The notes beneath the pieces were generated by a model. The model was given only the letters and a program-made list of their open reading frames with translations. It searched no databases and was not told the DNA's origin. Both the position numbers and the translations under genes were made by a program. Below, piece after piece: positions 18,540-27,979 of a stretch of DNA of 64,000 bases. Position 1 is the first letter of the stretch. The number at the start of each line of letters is the position of its first letter. Location of the stretch: contig CAWUEW020000003.1 in assembly GCA_963921255.3 (NCBI GenBank), forward strand, positions 1,701,109 through 1,765,108. The letters run 5' to 3'. Origin of the DNA: JANSYL01 sp963921255. GTDB taxonomy: Bacteria > Pseudomonadota > Alphaproteobacteria > Rhodobacterales > Rhodobacteraceae.

Positions 18540-19316
18540 TCAGGGCGCCTTGGTGGGCTGCCTTGAACGACTGCGACATACATCGAGGATCTCTGCGCAC
18601 TCTTCGGGGAAGCGCTGCATCACCGCGTGTTGGGCAAAGATGTAGTCCCATCCTCGCGGTCGGAATCCGGCCATTTCGAAATCGGCGCGCGACATGTTGT
18701 GGTCATGATCGACCAGGAAGTTGTGCAGCGCGGCGTCGTTGTGGGACAGGCCCATCCCACACAGTGGAATCTGTGAAAGAACGTCCCGCGCACCTGGGAT
18801 CTTGTCGACAAAGGGCGCCATGGGCGTTTCGCGGACATAATCGTCCCAGGTCCCGCGGGCAGGCTCGTACGGGGCGGCCGCGTCATAACGGGCCAACCAA
18901 TCGCCCAACCGCAACCCAAAACCCATTGGCCCCCACCGATCCAGGACAAGGTCGTCGAAGGTTTCCATCGCCCATTCGGTGACGACAAACCGGTGCGTCT
19001 CGCTGAAGGCGAAAATCTTGGGCAGAACGCCGCTGCCACGCAGCATCACCAACAGGTCCCGTTCCGATTTGAACAGTTGGTCAGCAGCCCGACCGTCGAA
19101 GAGTTTGAGGAATTTTGCCTCGCCCTCAACGACGATCTTGACCGCAACAGATCGGGGACTGGCTTTTACGAGATCGAACTGGATACTTCCCACGGGCTTC
19201 CCCCTGGTCAGCGCAAGGGCGAGCGTCGCCAAACAGCCGTTGAGGCCATTTTGGACGCGATGCCGCCATGTCTGACGCGCGGCGTTGGCGCCGCTCGTGG
19301 GGATGCCGTCGAGCAT
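18540..19316 (-). CDS. APH/choline-kinase-like phosphotransferase
   Basis: The 258-residue protein has a small kinase fold. A lysine sits in VAVKIVVEGEAKFLKLF. The Brenner-type catalytic loop is LSHNDAALHNFLVD. The metal-binding motif is ADFEMAG in place of the usual IDFE. The target could be a sugar, lipid or protein. It is not a convincing antibiotic-resistance enzyme by these features. The gene is separated from Hint by 90 bases and reads the same way. Confidence 0.6.
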   Translation of the reverse strand: MLDGIPTSGANAARQTWRHRVQNGLNGCLATLALALTRGKPVGSIQFDLVKASPRSVAVKIVVEGEAKFLKLFDGRAADQLFKSERDLLVMLRGSGVLPKIFAFSETHRFVVTEWAMETFDDLVLDRWGPMGFGLRLGDWLARYDAAAPYEPARGTWDDYVRETPMAPFVDKIPGARDVLSQIPLCGMGLSHNDAALHNFLVDHDHNMSRADFEMAGFRPRGWDYIFAQHAVMQRFPEECAEILDVCRSRSRQPTKAP

Positions 19317-19623
19317 TGAGTTGCCTGTATCTGTGCGTGGACTGCTCACTGGTGGGGCGCGGTTTTTGCGTCTCCCGGCACTCGTTAAGCACAGGACAAT
19401 CTCGCCAGCGGATCGTTCAAAGTAAGGGCACAGTCGGGGTTTCTCAGGGGTATTGTTCAGACGTCCGCGCGTCCGAACTGTGACAGACCTGCGGCACGAG
19501 GTTACAGAAATGCCCCCTTCGAACACGTCGAGACACGCCCGCGTGACCCGACTGACATAACGCTTGTGAGCGCGTGGGCACGGCCCCATTCTGGCGTCAA
19601 GCCCAGAAGAAAGGCACAGGATC
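19317..19623. other. Intergenic region, 307 bases
   Basis: This is the divergent gap between the kinase-like gene and the hydrolase-OsmC gene. No gene-like frame, tRNA or clear terminator is visible. It must hold the two divergent promoters, but no convincing boxes stand out. Confidence 0.5.
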
Positions 19624-20856
19624 ATGCCCACCGAGCGTTTCACATTTCCCGGCCATGGCGGACACAAACTGTCGGCCCGGCTCGATCTGCCAGACGGCCC
19701 GCATTTGGCGACGGCGCTCATGGCCCACTGCTTTACCTGCGGAAAGGACATCCCCGCCGCGCGCCGCATCTCCAGCCGCCTGGCCGCCATGGGGATTGCC
19801 GTGCTGCGGTTCGATTTCACCGGGCTTGGGCATTCGGACGGTGAATTCGAGAACACCTCCTTCACGTCAAATGTCGCGGACCTCCACGCGGCCGCCGGTG
19901 CCCTGGCGGCGCGCGGCATGGCGCCCGCCCTGCTGATCGGGCATTCCCTGGGTGGCGCGGCGGTTCTGCGTGCCGGGGGCGAGATGGACAGCGTCAAGGC
20001 CATCGCAACGATCGGGGCCCCGTTTGATCCGGGGCACGTGACCCACAACTTTGGCGATGCGCTGGACGAGATCGCGGCCAAGGGCGTGGGCGAGGTCAAT
20101 CTGGGCGGTCGGCCCATCCGGATTGGGCAGGGGTTCGTCGACGATGTGAAGGCCGAGCGTATCGCACCCGCCATTTCCAACCTGCACAAAGCGCTTTTGG
20201 TGCTGCACGCCCCGCGCGACGAGATTGTCGGGATCGAGAACGCGACACAGATCTTTATCGCAGCCAAACATCCCAAGAGCTTCGTCACGCTTGATGATGC
20301 TGATCATCTGGTCACGCGCCCGGCCGATGCCGAGTATGCCGCCGAGGTGATCGCGGCCTGGGCCGGTCGGTACCTCAACCTGCGCCCCCCCGCCCCACCT
20401 CCCGGCGCACCGGAAGGCGTCACCCGGGTGTCAGAGGCCGATATGGGCGGCTTTTTGCAGGACGTGAATGCCGGCGCGCATCACCATGCCCTCGCCGACG
20501 AACCGATCAGCTACGGGGGCACCAACAAGGGAATGACCCCCTATCAATTCGTAGCCGCTGGTCTGGGGGCCTGCACCTCGATGACGATCCGCATGTACGC
20601 GCGGCGGCGCAAACTGCCGCTTGATCACTTGTCAGTGGACGTGTTGCACGACCGCGTCCATGCACAGGATGCCGACGGAAAGAACACGCCGCTTGATACC
20701 TTCACCCGCCGGATCACTCTGGTCGGGGCCTTGTCCGGAGAAGAACGTCAGAAGCTTCTTGAGATTGCCAACAAGTGCCCCGTTCACAAGACCCTGGAAG
20801 GTGGCGCCGACGTGATCACGGAACTAGTTGAAGCGGCAACATTGGAGACGACTTGA
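19624..20856 (+). CDS. Alpha/beta hydrolase fused to OsmC-family peroxide-reducing domain
   Basis: Residues 1-250 form a serine hydrolase with nucleophile Ser108 in GHSLGG and a late aspartate/histidine pair (APRDEIVG, DDADHLV). Residues 275-410 form an OsmC/Ohr domain with both redox cysteines (GLGACTSM and NKCPVHKTLEGG). OsmC domains reduce organic hydroperoxides. The fusion is known in proteobacteria, but its physiological substrate is not. The 3' end overlaps the convergent Lrp gene by 41 bases. Confidence 0.88.
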   Translation: MPTERFTFPGHGGHKLSARLDLPDGPHLATALMAHCFTCGKDIPAARRISSRLAAMGIAVLRFDFTGLGHSDGEFENTSFTSNVADLHAAAGALAARGMAPALLIGHSLGGAAVLRAGGEMDSVKAIATIGAPFDPGHVTHNFGDALDEIAAKGVGEVNLGGRPIRIGQGFVDDVKAERIAPAISNLHKALLVLHAPRDEIVGIENATQIFIAAKHPKSFVTLDDADHLVTRPADAEYAAEVIAAWAGRYLNLRPPAPPPGAPEGVTRVSEADMGGFLQDVNAGAHHHALADEPISYGGTNKGMTPYQFVAAGLGACTSMTIRMYARRRKLPLDHLSVDVLHDRVHAQDADGKNTPLDTFTRRITLVGALSGEERQKLLEIANKCPVHKTLEGGADVITELVEAATLETT

Positions 20857-21289
20857 TCTCTTCCATGCTCAGAAGTGCGGTGACATTGTAGATCCGCACT
20901 TCTGAAATCAGCGCTTGGTAGAACACGTCATAGGCGCGGGCATTGGTTACGCGCACCTTCAGGATATAGTCGATATCCCCCGCCAGTCGGTGCGCCTCCA
21001 TGACTTCCGGCCGCGCCCGCAACGTCGCCAAAAACTTGGTCTGCCAACTGGCATCGTGCTCTGACGTTCGGATCAGCACGAAAAAACACGCCTCCAACCC
21101 AAGCGCTTCCGCATCCAGCAAAACGGTCTGCTGCCCGATCACACCCGCCTCGCGCAATTTGCGAATCCGGGTCCAGACCGGCGTCTTGGACGACCCGACA
21201 ATCTTGGCGATTTCATCCAGAGAGCGGCTGGCGTCTTCCTGCAGCGCTGCGAGGATTTTCCGATCAAGCGTATCGATTTGGACTGTCAT
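20816..21289 (-). CDS. Lrp/AsnC-family transcriptional regulator
   Basis: The 157-residue protein has the AsnC helix-turn-helix (DTLDRKILAALQEDASRSLDEIAKIVGSSKTPVWTRIRKLREAGVI). The RAM ligand-binding domain (EVMEAHRLAGDIDYILKVRVTNARAYDVFYQALI) follows. It is divergent from cysG, a position that suggests control of the sulfate assimilation operon. The ligand is unknown, with cysteine or a precursor the obvious guess. Confidence 0.88.
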   Translation of the reverse strand: MTVQIDTLDRKILAALQEDASRSLDEIAKIVGSSKTPVWTRIRKLREAGVIGQQTVLLDAEALGLEACFFVLIRTSEHDASWQTKFLATLRARPEVMEAHRLAGDIDYILKVRVTNARAYDVFYQALISEVRIYNVTALLSMEEIKSSPMLPLQLVP

Positions 21290-21376
21290 TCCGGCGGCTC
21301 CCCGATTGGCGGACACAGAGGTCTATTCCAAGCCTATTCCGGAACGAACGTCCCTTTCAAGGCGCATATACTGCCC

Positions 21377-21402
21377 ATTCTTGGAAAAAAATTCTATATT
21401 CT
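21377..21402. promoter_or_regulatory. ATTCT repeats in the lrp-cysG divergent region
   Basis: Three copies of ATTCT (21377, 21391, 21398) lie within 26 AT-rich bases, 30 bases before cysG. They could be an Lrp operator or part of the cysG promoter. Confidence 0.3.
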
Positions 21403-21431
21403 CTGCAGAAATCGAAGCAGGGGTTCCAACC

Positions 21432-22847
21432 GTGGACCATTTTCCAATTTTCATGGCGCTTGCCGGCCGGCGGGTTGTCGTCTCGGGAGGCGGCGAAGCG
21501 GCCCTGGCGAAACTGCGCCTGTTGCGCAAAACGACGGCCCACATCACCGTGTTCGCCGCGGCGCCTGCGGCGGGCCTTGAGCGTCTTGCGGATGCAGGCG
21601 CGCTCCGCCTTGTGCGGCGCGCACAGGAACCCGGCGACGCGCTTTGCGCAAGCCTGTTTTACGCCGCCAACGATGATCCCGCGGAAGATGCACGTGTGAC
21701 GGCCCTCGCCCAAGCGGATGGCGCCCTTACGAACTGGGTCGACAAACTGGGGCAAAGTCAGTTCATCACACCCGCCATCGTTGACCGCGATCCCGTGACC
21801 ATTGCCATTGGCACCGAAGGCGCGGCCCCCGTCCTCGCCCGCCGGATCAAGGCCGATCTCGAGGCGCGTTTGCCCGCCGCGCTTGGTCCACTGGCCCGCA
21901 TCGGCAAGACATTCCGCAAACTGGTAGAAGCCCTGCCGGCCGGGCGTGCGCGGCGCGCCTTCTGGTCCGACTATTACGAGACCACCGGCCCCGACGCGCT
22001 TGCCAAGGGCGGGGTTGAGGCCGTAGCGCCCGCACTGAAGGGCCTTCTTGATCGCCATATCTCGAAATCTGCCGACCCCGGCCGCGTGGCGCTTGTCGGG
22101 GCCGGTCCGGGCGATCCGGACCTCCTGACCCTGAAGGCGCGCAACGCCTTGGACACCGCCGATGTGGTGATCCACGACCGTCTCGTTGCGCCGGAGATCC
22201 TCGAACTGGCGCGCCGCGAAGCAACGTTGATCGAGGCCGGCAAGACCGGGTTCGGGCCAAGCACGGCGCAAGCGGATATCTGCGATATCATGGTGTCCCA
22301 CGCCAAGGCCGGAGCGACCGTCGTGCGTTTGAAATCCGGCGACCCGACCGTTTACGGCCGTCTCGATGAAGAGATCGAAGCACTGGAGGCGGCCGGAATT
22401 GAGTGGTCCATCGTCCCCGGCATCACGGCCGCCAGCGCCGCCGCCGCCCAGATCGGACAATCCCTGACCCGGCGCGGTCGAAACTCGTCGCTGCGCATCC
22501 TGACCGGCCACGACATGAAGGGGTTTGCCGAACAAGATTGGCGCGGCCTATCCAAGGACGGAACGGTCGCCGCAATTTATATGGGTGCGCGCGGGGCCCG
22601 CTTCATTCAGGGCCGCCTGTTGATGCATGGCGCTGACCCGGCAACCCCCGTAACCGCCATCGAAAACGCGTCGCGAGCGGATGCTCGCGTTATGGCCACG
22701 CGTCTCGATCACCTGCCCGACGTGTTGGAGCGCGACGCAACCAACGGTCCGGTGCTTCTGCTCTATGGTTTGAGCCCGCGGGCCGCGCAAACCGCCTTCG
22801 CGACCCTTCCCCCGATGCCCCCAATCCTGTCTGAGGAGCGTGCCTGA
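21432..22847 (+). CDS. cysG: Siroheme synthase CysG
   Basis: This protein makes siroheme for the sulfite reductase encoded downstream. Residues 1-200 are the dehydrogenase/ferrochelatase part (FPIFMALAGRRVVVSGGGEAALAKLRLL). Residues 210-470 are uroporphyrin-III C-methyltransferase (VALVGAGPGDPDLLTLKA, VVRLKSGDPTVYGR, EWSIVPGITAASAAAA). The GTG at 21432 is preferred because it retains the conserved DHFPIF start. An ATG at 21453 is the alternative. The stop overlaps the DUF2849 start by one base. Confidence 0.93.
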   Translation: MDHFPIFMALAGRRVVVSGGGEAALAKLRLLRKTTAHITVFAAAPAAGLERLADAGALRLVRRAQEPGDALCASLFYAANDDPAEDARVTALAQADGALTNWVDKLGQSQFITPAIVDRDPVTIAIGTEGAAPVLARRIKADLEARLPAALGPLARIGKTFRKLVEALPAGRARRAFWSDYYETTGPDALAKGGVEAVAPALKGLLDRHISKSADPGRVALVGAGPGDPDLLTLKARNALDTADVVIHDRLVAPEILELARREATLIEAGKTGFGPSTAQADICDIMVSHAKAGATVVRLKSGDPTVYGRLDEEIEALEAAGIEWSIVPGITAASAAAAQIGQSLTRRGRNSSLRILTGHDMKGFAEQDWRGLSKDGTVAAIYMGARGARFIQGRLLMHGADPATPVTAIENASRADARVMATRLDHLPDVLERDATNGPVLLLYGLSPRAAQTAFATLPPMPPILSEERA

Positions 22848-23161
22848 TGTCCCGTCCCTTCACCCCCAAAGTCCTCACTGCAAATGCCCTGCTGGAAGGC
22901 GATGTTGTCTATGCCACGGCCGATGGCGCCTGGACCCGCAACCACGCCGAGGCCGAGCTGCTGCAAGACGAAACACTTGCAGATCTGAAACTGCTGGACG
23001 CCGAAGCGCGCGGCCACGAGGTGGTTGGCGCCTACCTGGCCGACGCCAAGGCAGGCCCGAATGGCCCCGAGCCCACGCATTTTCGCGACGGGTTCCGCAG
23101 CCGCGGCCCCTCGAACTACGCGCACGGCAAGCAGAGCGATCTAAAGGCCAGCGCCCACTAG
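22847..23161 (+). CDS. DUF2849 protein of the sulfite reduction operon
   Basis: The 104-residue protein (MSRPFTPKVLTANALLEGDVVYATADGAWT) belongs to DUF2849, which is found almost only between cysG and cysI in alphaproteobacteria. The repeated co-occurrence implies a role in sulfite reduction or siroheme handling, but none is proven. Confidence 0.88.
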   Translation: MSRPFTPKVLTANALLEGDVVYATADGAWTRNHAEAELLQDETLADLKLLDAEARGHEVVGAYLADAKAGPNGPEPTHFRDGFRSRGPSNYAHGKQSDLKASAH

Positions 23162-23220
23162 GCGGCGCACAGACCGACCTTCTTCTACCAGAACTCTCTC
23201 TCCCAGAGGATCCGACCCGC

Positions 23221-24891
23221 ATGTACAGCTACACCGATTTCGATACGGAATTTGTCCGCAACCGCGTCGCACAGTTCCGCGCGCAGGTGGCCCGCCGCGT
23301 TGACGGCGCGCTGACCGAAGACGAATTCAAGCCGCTGCGCCTGATGAACGGTCTCTATTTGCAGCTACACGCCTACATGCTGCGGGTTGCGATCCCCTAT
23401 GGCACCCTGAACAGCCGCCAAATGCGCCAACTCGCAATGATCGCGGATCGGTGGGACAAGGGCTATGGCCATTTCACCACGCGTCAGAACATCCAGTTCA
23501 ACTGGCCGAAGCTGCAGGATGTACCGGACATGCTGGATGCCCTCGCAGACGTGCAGATGCATGCGATCCAGACCTCGGGCAACACCATCCGCAATGTGAC
23601 CGCCGACCATTTCTCGGGCGCCGCTGGCGACGAAGTGATGGATCCCCGTCCAATTGCCGAATTGATCCGGCAATGGTCGACCGATCATCCCGAGTTCCAG
23701 TTCCTGCCGCGCAAATTCAAAGTCGCCGTCACCGGCAGCCCGAATGACCGCGCCGTCACCGCCGCCCATGACATCGGGCTGCGGTTGGTCGAGCGGGACG
23801 GACAGGTTGGGGCACAGGTCTTGGTCGGAGGGGGCCTCGGCCGCACACCCATGATCGGCAAGACCCTGAAGGACTTCATCGCGTTCGAGGACCTGCTGCC
23901 GTATCTCGAAGCCGTGGTCGCGGTCTACAACCTGCTCGGTCGACGCGACAACAAATACAAGGCCCGCATCAAGATCACCGTGCATGAGACCGGGATCGAG
24001 GAAATCCGGCGCCTTGTGGATGCCGAGTTCGCGGTCCGCAAACCGCTCTTCTCCGGCATTGATCAAGATATGTTGGCGCAGATCACCGCGCAGTTCGCGG
24101 CCCCCGACTTCGACAGCGATGGACCGGGCGATTACCTCGTGTGGCGCGAGGCCGATCCCCTGTTCCGTGCCTTTACCGACACCAATGTCGCGGAACACCG
24201 CAATCCGGACTACGCGATCCTGACGGTCAGCCTGAAGGCCCATGGGGCCACACCGGGCGACGCCACATCTGACCAGATGCGCGTGCTTGCCGATCTGGCC
24301 GAACGCTACGCCCACGACGAATTGCGGATCAGCCACGAGCAGAACGTGATCCTGCCCCACCTACCCAAACGTCATCTAAAGGCTGTCTTTGACGCCCTGT
24401 CGGATGCCGGGTTGGCCACGGCGAACATCGGGCTGATCTCGGATATCATCGCCTGCCCCGGTATGGATTACTGCGCCTTGGCGACCGCCCGATCGATCCC
24501 GATCGCCCAGGAGATTGCCGAGCGCTTCGATGCCCTAAAGCTCGAACACGATATCGGGCCATTGAAGATCAAGATCTCTGGCTGCATCAACGCCTGCGGG
24601 CACCATCACGTCGGACATATTGGCATTCTTGGCCTCGACCGGGCTGGCGTCGAGAACTACCAGATCACGCTTGGCGGCGACGGCAGCGAAGACGCGGCCA
24701 TCGGCGAGCGGGCGGGACCCGGCTTTGGACCGGATGAGATCCTCGGCGCGATCGAACGTCTGGTGTTCGCCTATCTGGACCTGCGCGACAGCCGCGAGGA
24801 AACCTTCCTCGAAACCTACCGCCGGCTCGGGTTGGAGCCGTTCAAGGCTGCACTTTATCCCACGACCGAGGTCCGGGCCGATGCCGCATGA
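23221..24891 (+). CDS. cysI: Siroheme sulfite/nitrite reductase
   Basis: The 556-residue protein reduces sulfite to sulfide. The siroheme-[4Fe-4S] cysteines appear as CPGMDYC (C-x5-C) and CINAC (C-x3-C). Both ferredoxin-like half domains are visible (RQNIQFNWPKL and EQNVILPHL). Genetic context (cysG, cysH, DUF934, fpr) supports sulfite over nitrite. Its 3' end overlaps cysH by 11 bases. Confidence 0.94.
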   Translation: MYSYTDFDTEFVRNRVAQFRAQVARRVDGALTEDEFKPLRLMNGLYLQLHAYMLRVAIPYGTLNSRQMRQLAMIADRWDKGYGHFTTRQNIQFNWPKLQDVPDMLDALADVQMHAIQTSGNTIRNVTADHFSGAAGDEVMDPRPIAELIRQWSTDHPEFQFLPRKFKVAVTGSPNDRAVTAAHDIGLRLVERDGQVGAQVLVGGGLGRTPMIGKTLKDFIAFEDLLPYLEAVVAVYNLLGRRDNKYKARIKITVHETGIEEIRRLVDAEFAVRKPLFSGIDQDMLAQITAQFAAPDFDSDGPGDYLVWREADPLFRAFTDTNVAEHRNPDYAILTVSLKAHGATPGDATSDQMRVLADLAERYAHDELRISHEQNVILPHLPKRHLKAVFDALSDAGLATANIGLISDIIACPGMDYCALATARSIPIAQEIAERFDALKLEHDIGPLKIKISGCINACGHHHVGHIGILGLDRAGVENYQITLGGDGSEDAAIGERAGPGFGPDEILGAIERLVFAYLDLRDSREETFLETYRRLGLEPFKAALYPTTEVRADAA

Positions 24892-25633
24892 TGTGGTCCC
24901 TTTTCCGCCGGTCGCGGCCCGTGTTGCAGCGCTGAACGCGCGCTACAAGCACCATTCGGCCACCCGTGTTCTGGAACACGCGCTGGCCGACGCGGATACG
25001 GGTCGGATCGCCCTGGTGTCGTCGTTCGGGGCCGAGTCCGTAGTGCTGTTGCATATGGTGGCCCGGATTGACCGTGCGACCCCGGTTTTGTTCGTCGACA
25101 CCGAAATGCTGTTCGACGAAACCCTGACCTACCAACGCGACGTGGCCGATGCGTTGGGCCTGCGCGATCTCAGGATCGTTCGGGCGTCGCGCACCCGGTT
25201 GGCGGCCCATGATCCCGAAGGCGTGCTGAACCAAACCGATCCGGACGCCTGCTGCACCCTGCGCAAGACCGAGCCCTTGCAGCACGCGCTCGCCCCGTTT
25301 GATGCGTGGATCACCGGGCGGAAACGGTTCCAATCGGGCACCCGGGCAGCGCTGGAGTTCTTTGAGGCCGAGGGGCGCGATCGCATCAAGGTCAACCCAC
25401 TGGCGCATTGGGCCCCGCAGGATGTCCAAGACTACATGGTCAACAACCGCCTGCCCCGGCACCCGCTGGTGGCCAAAGGGTATCCCTCCATCGGCTGCGC
25501 CCCCTGCACTACGCCGGTGGCAGAGGGCGAAGACCCCCGTGCCGGACGCTGGCGCGCGCAAGACAAGGAAGAATGCGGAATCCACTTCGAGAACGGGCGC
25601 ATCGTTCGCGGCCCGGTCCGCCAAGCCTCCTGA
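24881..25633 (+). CDS. cysH: Adenylyl-sulfate (APS) reductase, CysH family
   Basis: The 250-residue enzyme reduces activated sulfate to sulfite. Cys124-Cys125 (DACCTLRK) and Cys206/Cys209 (CAPC) supply a [4Fe-4S] cluster. That marks the bacterial APS reductase type rather than the cluster-free PAPS enzyme of E. coli. The catalytic cysteine is Cys232 in KEECGIH. The PP-loop-like SSFGAES is at residues 47-53. Confidence 0.93.
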   Translation: MPHDVVPFPPVAARVAALNARYKHHSATRVLEHALADADTGRIALVSSFGAESVVLLHMVARIDRATPVLFVDTEMLFDETLTYQRDVADALGLRDLRIVRASRTRLAAHDPEGVLNQTDPDACCTLRKTEPLQHALAPFDAWITGRKRFQSGTRAALEFFEAEGRDRIKVNPLAHWAPQDVQDYMVNNRLPRHPLVAKGYPSIGCAPCTTPVAEGEDPRAGRWRAQDKEECGIHFENGRIVRGPVRQAS

Positions 25634-25671
25634 CGGGCTTGAGGATTCCCAAGGTGAAAAAGGACACCCCA

Positions 25672-26049
25672 ATGACCGAACATGTGATTGTGAAAGACAA
25701 CGGGTTTCATGGCGACGACTGGACCGGAGCGATACTGGACCTCGGGCCAGACGCCTCGGACGCCGAAGTGGAACACGCCGCAGCCCAACAGGGGTTGGTG
25801 CGCGTGGCCTTTCCTGCCTTCAGCGACGGGCGCGGCTTTACCCTGGCCCGCCGCCTGCGCCTGAAGGGCTTCAGGGGCCGGTTGCGCGCCACCGGGCACG
25901 TGTTGTCCGACCAGTACGCGATGGCCCGTCGGGCCGGGTTCGACGAGGTTGAAATCAGCACCAGCCTCGCCGCCCGACAGCCCGCACCCGAGTGGACATA
26001 CCGCGCAGAATGGCGGTCGCACGACTACCAGGCGCGTCTCCGGGCGTAA
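25672..26049 (+). CDS. DUF934 protein of the sulfate assimilation operon
   Basis: The 125-residue product contains VRVAFPAFSDGRGFTLARRLR and GHVLSDQYAMARRAGFDEVE, hallmark segments of DUF934. The family sits beside cysH/cysI in many proteobacteria. A role as an electron-transfer or assembly partner of sulfite reductase is assumed, not shown. Confidence 0.87.
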   Translation: MTEHVIVKDNGFHGDDWTGAILDLGPDASDAEVEHAAAQQGLVRVAFPAFSDGRGFTLARRLRLKGFRGRLRATGHVLSDQYAMARRAGFDEVEISTSLAARQPAPEWTYRAEWRSHDYQARLRA

Positions 26050-26119
26050 CTGACCCTTCCCCTGACCTAGATCAAAGCCTATGGAGAATGCGGCAGGTAC
26101 GCCTGTCGCAACAAACCGC

Positions 26120-26977
26120 ATGACCGAGCAATTGCCTGTGAAAGATCTCGACGCCCAACCCGCCAAGGCCACGCCCACCCTGCCCGATGCGCAGACGGTG
26201 ACCGAGGTGCAGCACTATACCGACCGCCTGTTCCGCTTCCGCTGCACGCGTCCGGCAAGCTTGCGCTTCCGCTCCGGCGAATTTGTGATGATCGGCCTGA
26301 TGGGCGATCCCGACTCGAAGACCGGAAAGCAAAAGCCGCTTCTGCGGGCCTATTCCATTGCCTCGCCGTCCTGGGATGAAGAGTTGGAGTTCTACTCGAT
26401 CAAGGTGCCGGACGGCCCATTGACGTCCAAGCTTCAGCATATCGAGCCGGGCGAGCAGATCATCCTGCGTCCCAAACCGGTCGGAACCTTGGTGCATGAT
26501 GCGCTGCTGCCGGGCAAACGGATCTGGTTTTTTGCCACCGGTACTGGGTTTGCCCCGTTTGCAAGTCTGCTGCGCGAGCCCCAGACCTATGAAGACTACG
26601 ATGAGGTCATCATCACCCATACCTGTCGCGAAGTGGGCGAACTGACCTATGGGCGCGAGATCATCGAAAGCCTGAAGGATGATGAACTTCTGAACGAAGT
26701 GATCGGCGAAGGCTTCTGGAAGAAGATCAAGTACTACCCCACCACCACCCGCGAAGAGAGCGCGAAGATGGGTCGGATCACTGACCTCATGCGTTCGGGC
26801 GAGGTATTTGAAGAACTGGGCGTGCCCCCTCTGAACCCGGACACCGATCGCGCGATGATTTGCGGAAACCTCGCCTTCAATCTCGAACTGAAGGACATGT
26901 TCGAAGAATACGGGCTTGAGGAAGGCGCGAATTCCAAGCCGATGCATTACGTGGTCGAAAAGGCCTTCCTCGACTGA
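26120..26977 (+). CDS. fpr: Ferredoxin-NADP+ reductase
   Basis: The 285-residue FAD enzyme shows FAD-binding RAYSIASPSW, the NADP-binding FFATGTGFAPFASLLREP, and the C-terminal MHYVVEKAFLD. It probably supplies electrons to the ferredoxin-dependent sulfite reductase encoded just upstream. The start at 26120 (MTEQLPVKD) matches the usual N-terminus. An in-frame ATG at 26081 would add 13 residues. A terminator closes the operon. Confidence 0.92.
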   Translation: MTEQLPVKDLDAQPAKATPTLPDAQTVTEVQHYTDRLFRFRCTRPASLRFRSGEFVMIGLMGDPDSKTGKQKPLLRAYSIASPSWDEELEFYSIKVPDGPLTSKLQHIEPGEQIILRPKPVGTLVHDALLPGKRIWFFATGTGFAPFASLLREPQTYEDYDEVIITHTCREVGELTYGREIIESLKDDELLNEVIGEGFWKKIKYYPTTTREESAKMGRITDLMRSGEVFEELGVPPLNPDTDRAMICGNLAFNLELKDMFEEYGLEEGANSKPMHYVVEKAFLD

Positions 26978-27000
26978 CCCGTATCGCCACCAAGAACAAG

Positions 27001-27034
27001 AAAGCCCCCCACGGCTGCGTGGGGGGCTTTTTTT
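27001..27034 (+). terminator. Terminator of the cys-fpr operon
   Basis: AAAGCCCCCCAC pairs with GTGGGGGGCTTT around a six-base loop, followed by a T run. It may also serve the convergent acidic-protein gene from the other side. Confidence 0.92.
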
Positions 27035-27052
27035 GTGTGGGTTGCCTTGGGT

Positions 27053-27802
27053 TTATTCGAGGCCCAGGGCGGCCCGGGCCTGTGCCAGGGCTGCGTCCAG
27101 AAGCTCTGGGTTGTCGCGGGCCCCTTCCAGCGCCGTGCGCAGGCCCGTCTGGCTCAGAACGTTCAGGTCCGAGGCTTCGATGGCCGCAATGGCTTGGTCG
27201 AAGTCGAACCCATCCGTCGTAAACAGCGTCGCCAGATCGACTTCGGGCGCACTGTCGGTCACGGCCTCGACGGCGTCTGCGGTGGTTTCGGTCACGGAGT
27301 CAACGGCGTCTCCGGCCGCTTCCGTCGTCTCTTCGACGACGTCGGTGACCGTATCAGATGCCTCGGTGGCCGTTTCTGCAGCGGCTTCCGCAGCCTCTTC
27401 GACCGGTTCGGTCGCATCCGCTGCGGCGTCGGTTGCGTCGTCTCCACCAAGTGCGTTTTCGAGCGCGTTCTCAACGGCGTCGACAGCTTCCTCTGCTGCT
27501 GTTTCCGCAGCCTCGACCGCCTCTTCAACGACCGCTTCGGCTGCACCCGCCGCCTCTTCGACCGCGTCTTCAACGGTCTCGACAACATCTTCAACGGCCG
27601 ACTCGGCTTCGTCGACAAGGTCTTCCACCGTTTCCGCGGCAGGCTCTTCCACGGTCTCTTCGACGGTTTCCTCCACGGTTTCTTCCGGCGTCGGATCGGT
27701 TTGCGGTTCGGCCTGTGGCTCTGGCGCGCCCTGACTCAGGAAATATCCCCCAATGCCAAGCGCCACGATCACCACTATCGCAATCAGTGCTCTACTCATC
27801 AT
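27053..27802 (-). CDS. Acidic alanine/glutamate/valine repeat protein with N-terminal anchor
   Basis: An N-terminal membrane segment (ALIAIVVIVALGIGGYFL) is followed by about 170 residues of low-complexity EE/VE/AA/TV repeats with heptad-like spacing. A compact C-terminal end of about 60 residues follows (DLATLFTTDGFDFDQAIAAIEASDLNVLSQTGLRTALEGA). It is presumably exported and anchored in the inner membrane, with a long acidic helical stalk. No known function. The start could be the ATG at 27802 or 27799, or the GTG at 27811. Confidence 0.68.
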   Translation of the reverse strand: MMSRALIAIVVIVALGIGGYFLSQGAPEPQAEPQTDPTPEETVEETVEETVEEPAAETVEDLVDEAESAVEDVVETVEDAVEEAAGAAEAVVEEAVEAAETAAEEAVDAVENALENALGGDDATDAAADATEPVEEAAEAAAETATEASDTVTDVVEETTEAAGDAVDSVTETTADAVEAVTDSAPEVDLATLFTTDGFDFDQAIAAIEASDLNVLSQTGLRTALEGARDNPELLDAALAQARAALGLE

Positions 27803-27914
27803 GTCCCCCACGGGTTTTGTACATCATAGCCGCGCCTTACGCCTGCAGGCGGGTCCGCGCAACGTCCACCACTGCACAGCTACGGAAAACCAGCACAGAC
27901 CCGCCCATATCGCC

Positions 27915-27943
27915 TTGAAAGCGCAGGGCACCGCGGATACTTT
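27915..27943 (+). promoter_or_regulatory. Candidate sigma-70 promoter of infC
   Basis: TTGAAA (27915-27920) and TACTTT (27938-27943) are separated by 17 bases, which would start a leader of about 30 bases ending in the ribosome site at 27968-27974. Confidence 0.55.
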
Positions 27944-27967
27944 AGGGCCTCAAAACAAAGGCTAGTT

Positions 27968-27979
27968 TAGGAGGCCCCC

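Noticed and set aside
18540..20288. Minus-strand 582-codon frame extending the kinase-like gene upstream
   Set aside because: Only the part from ATG 19316 has kinase features. The upstream part is antisense to the hydrolase-OsmC gene.
27035..27829. Plus-strand frames of more than 200 codons over the acidic protein gene
   Set aside because: They mirror the low-complexity repeats of the minus-strand gene, have no ribosome site, and lack a sensible fold.
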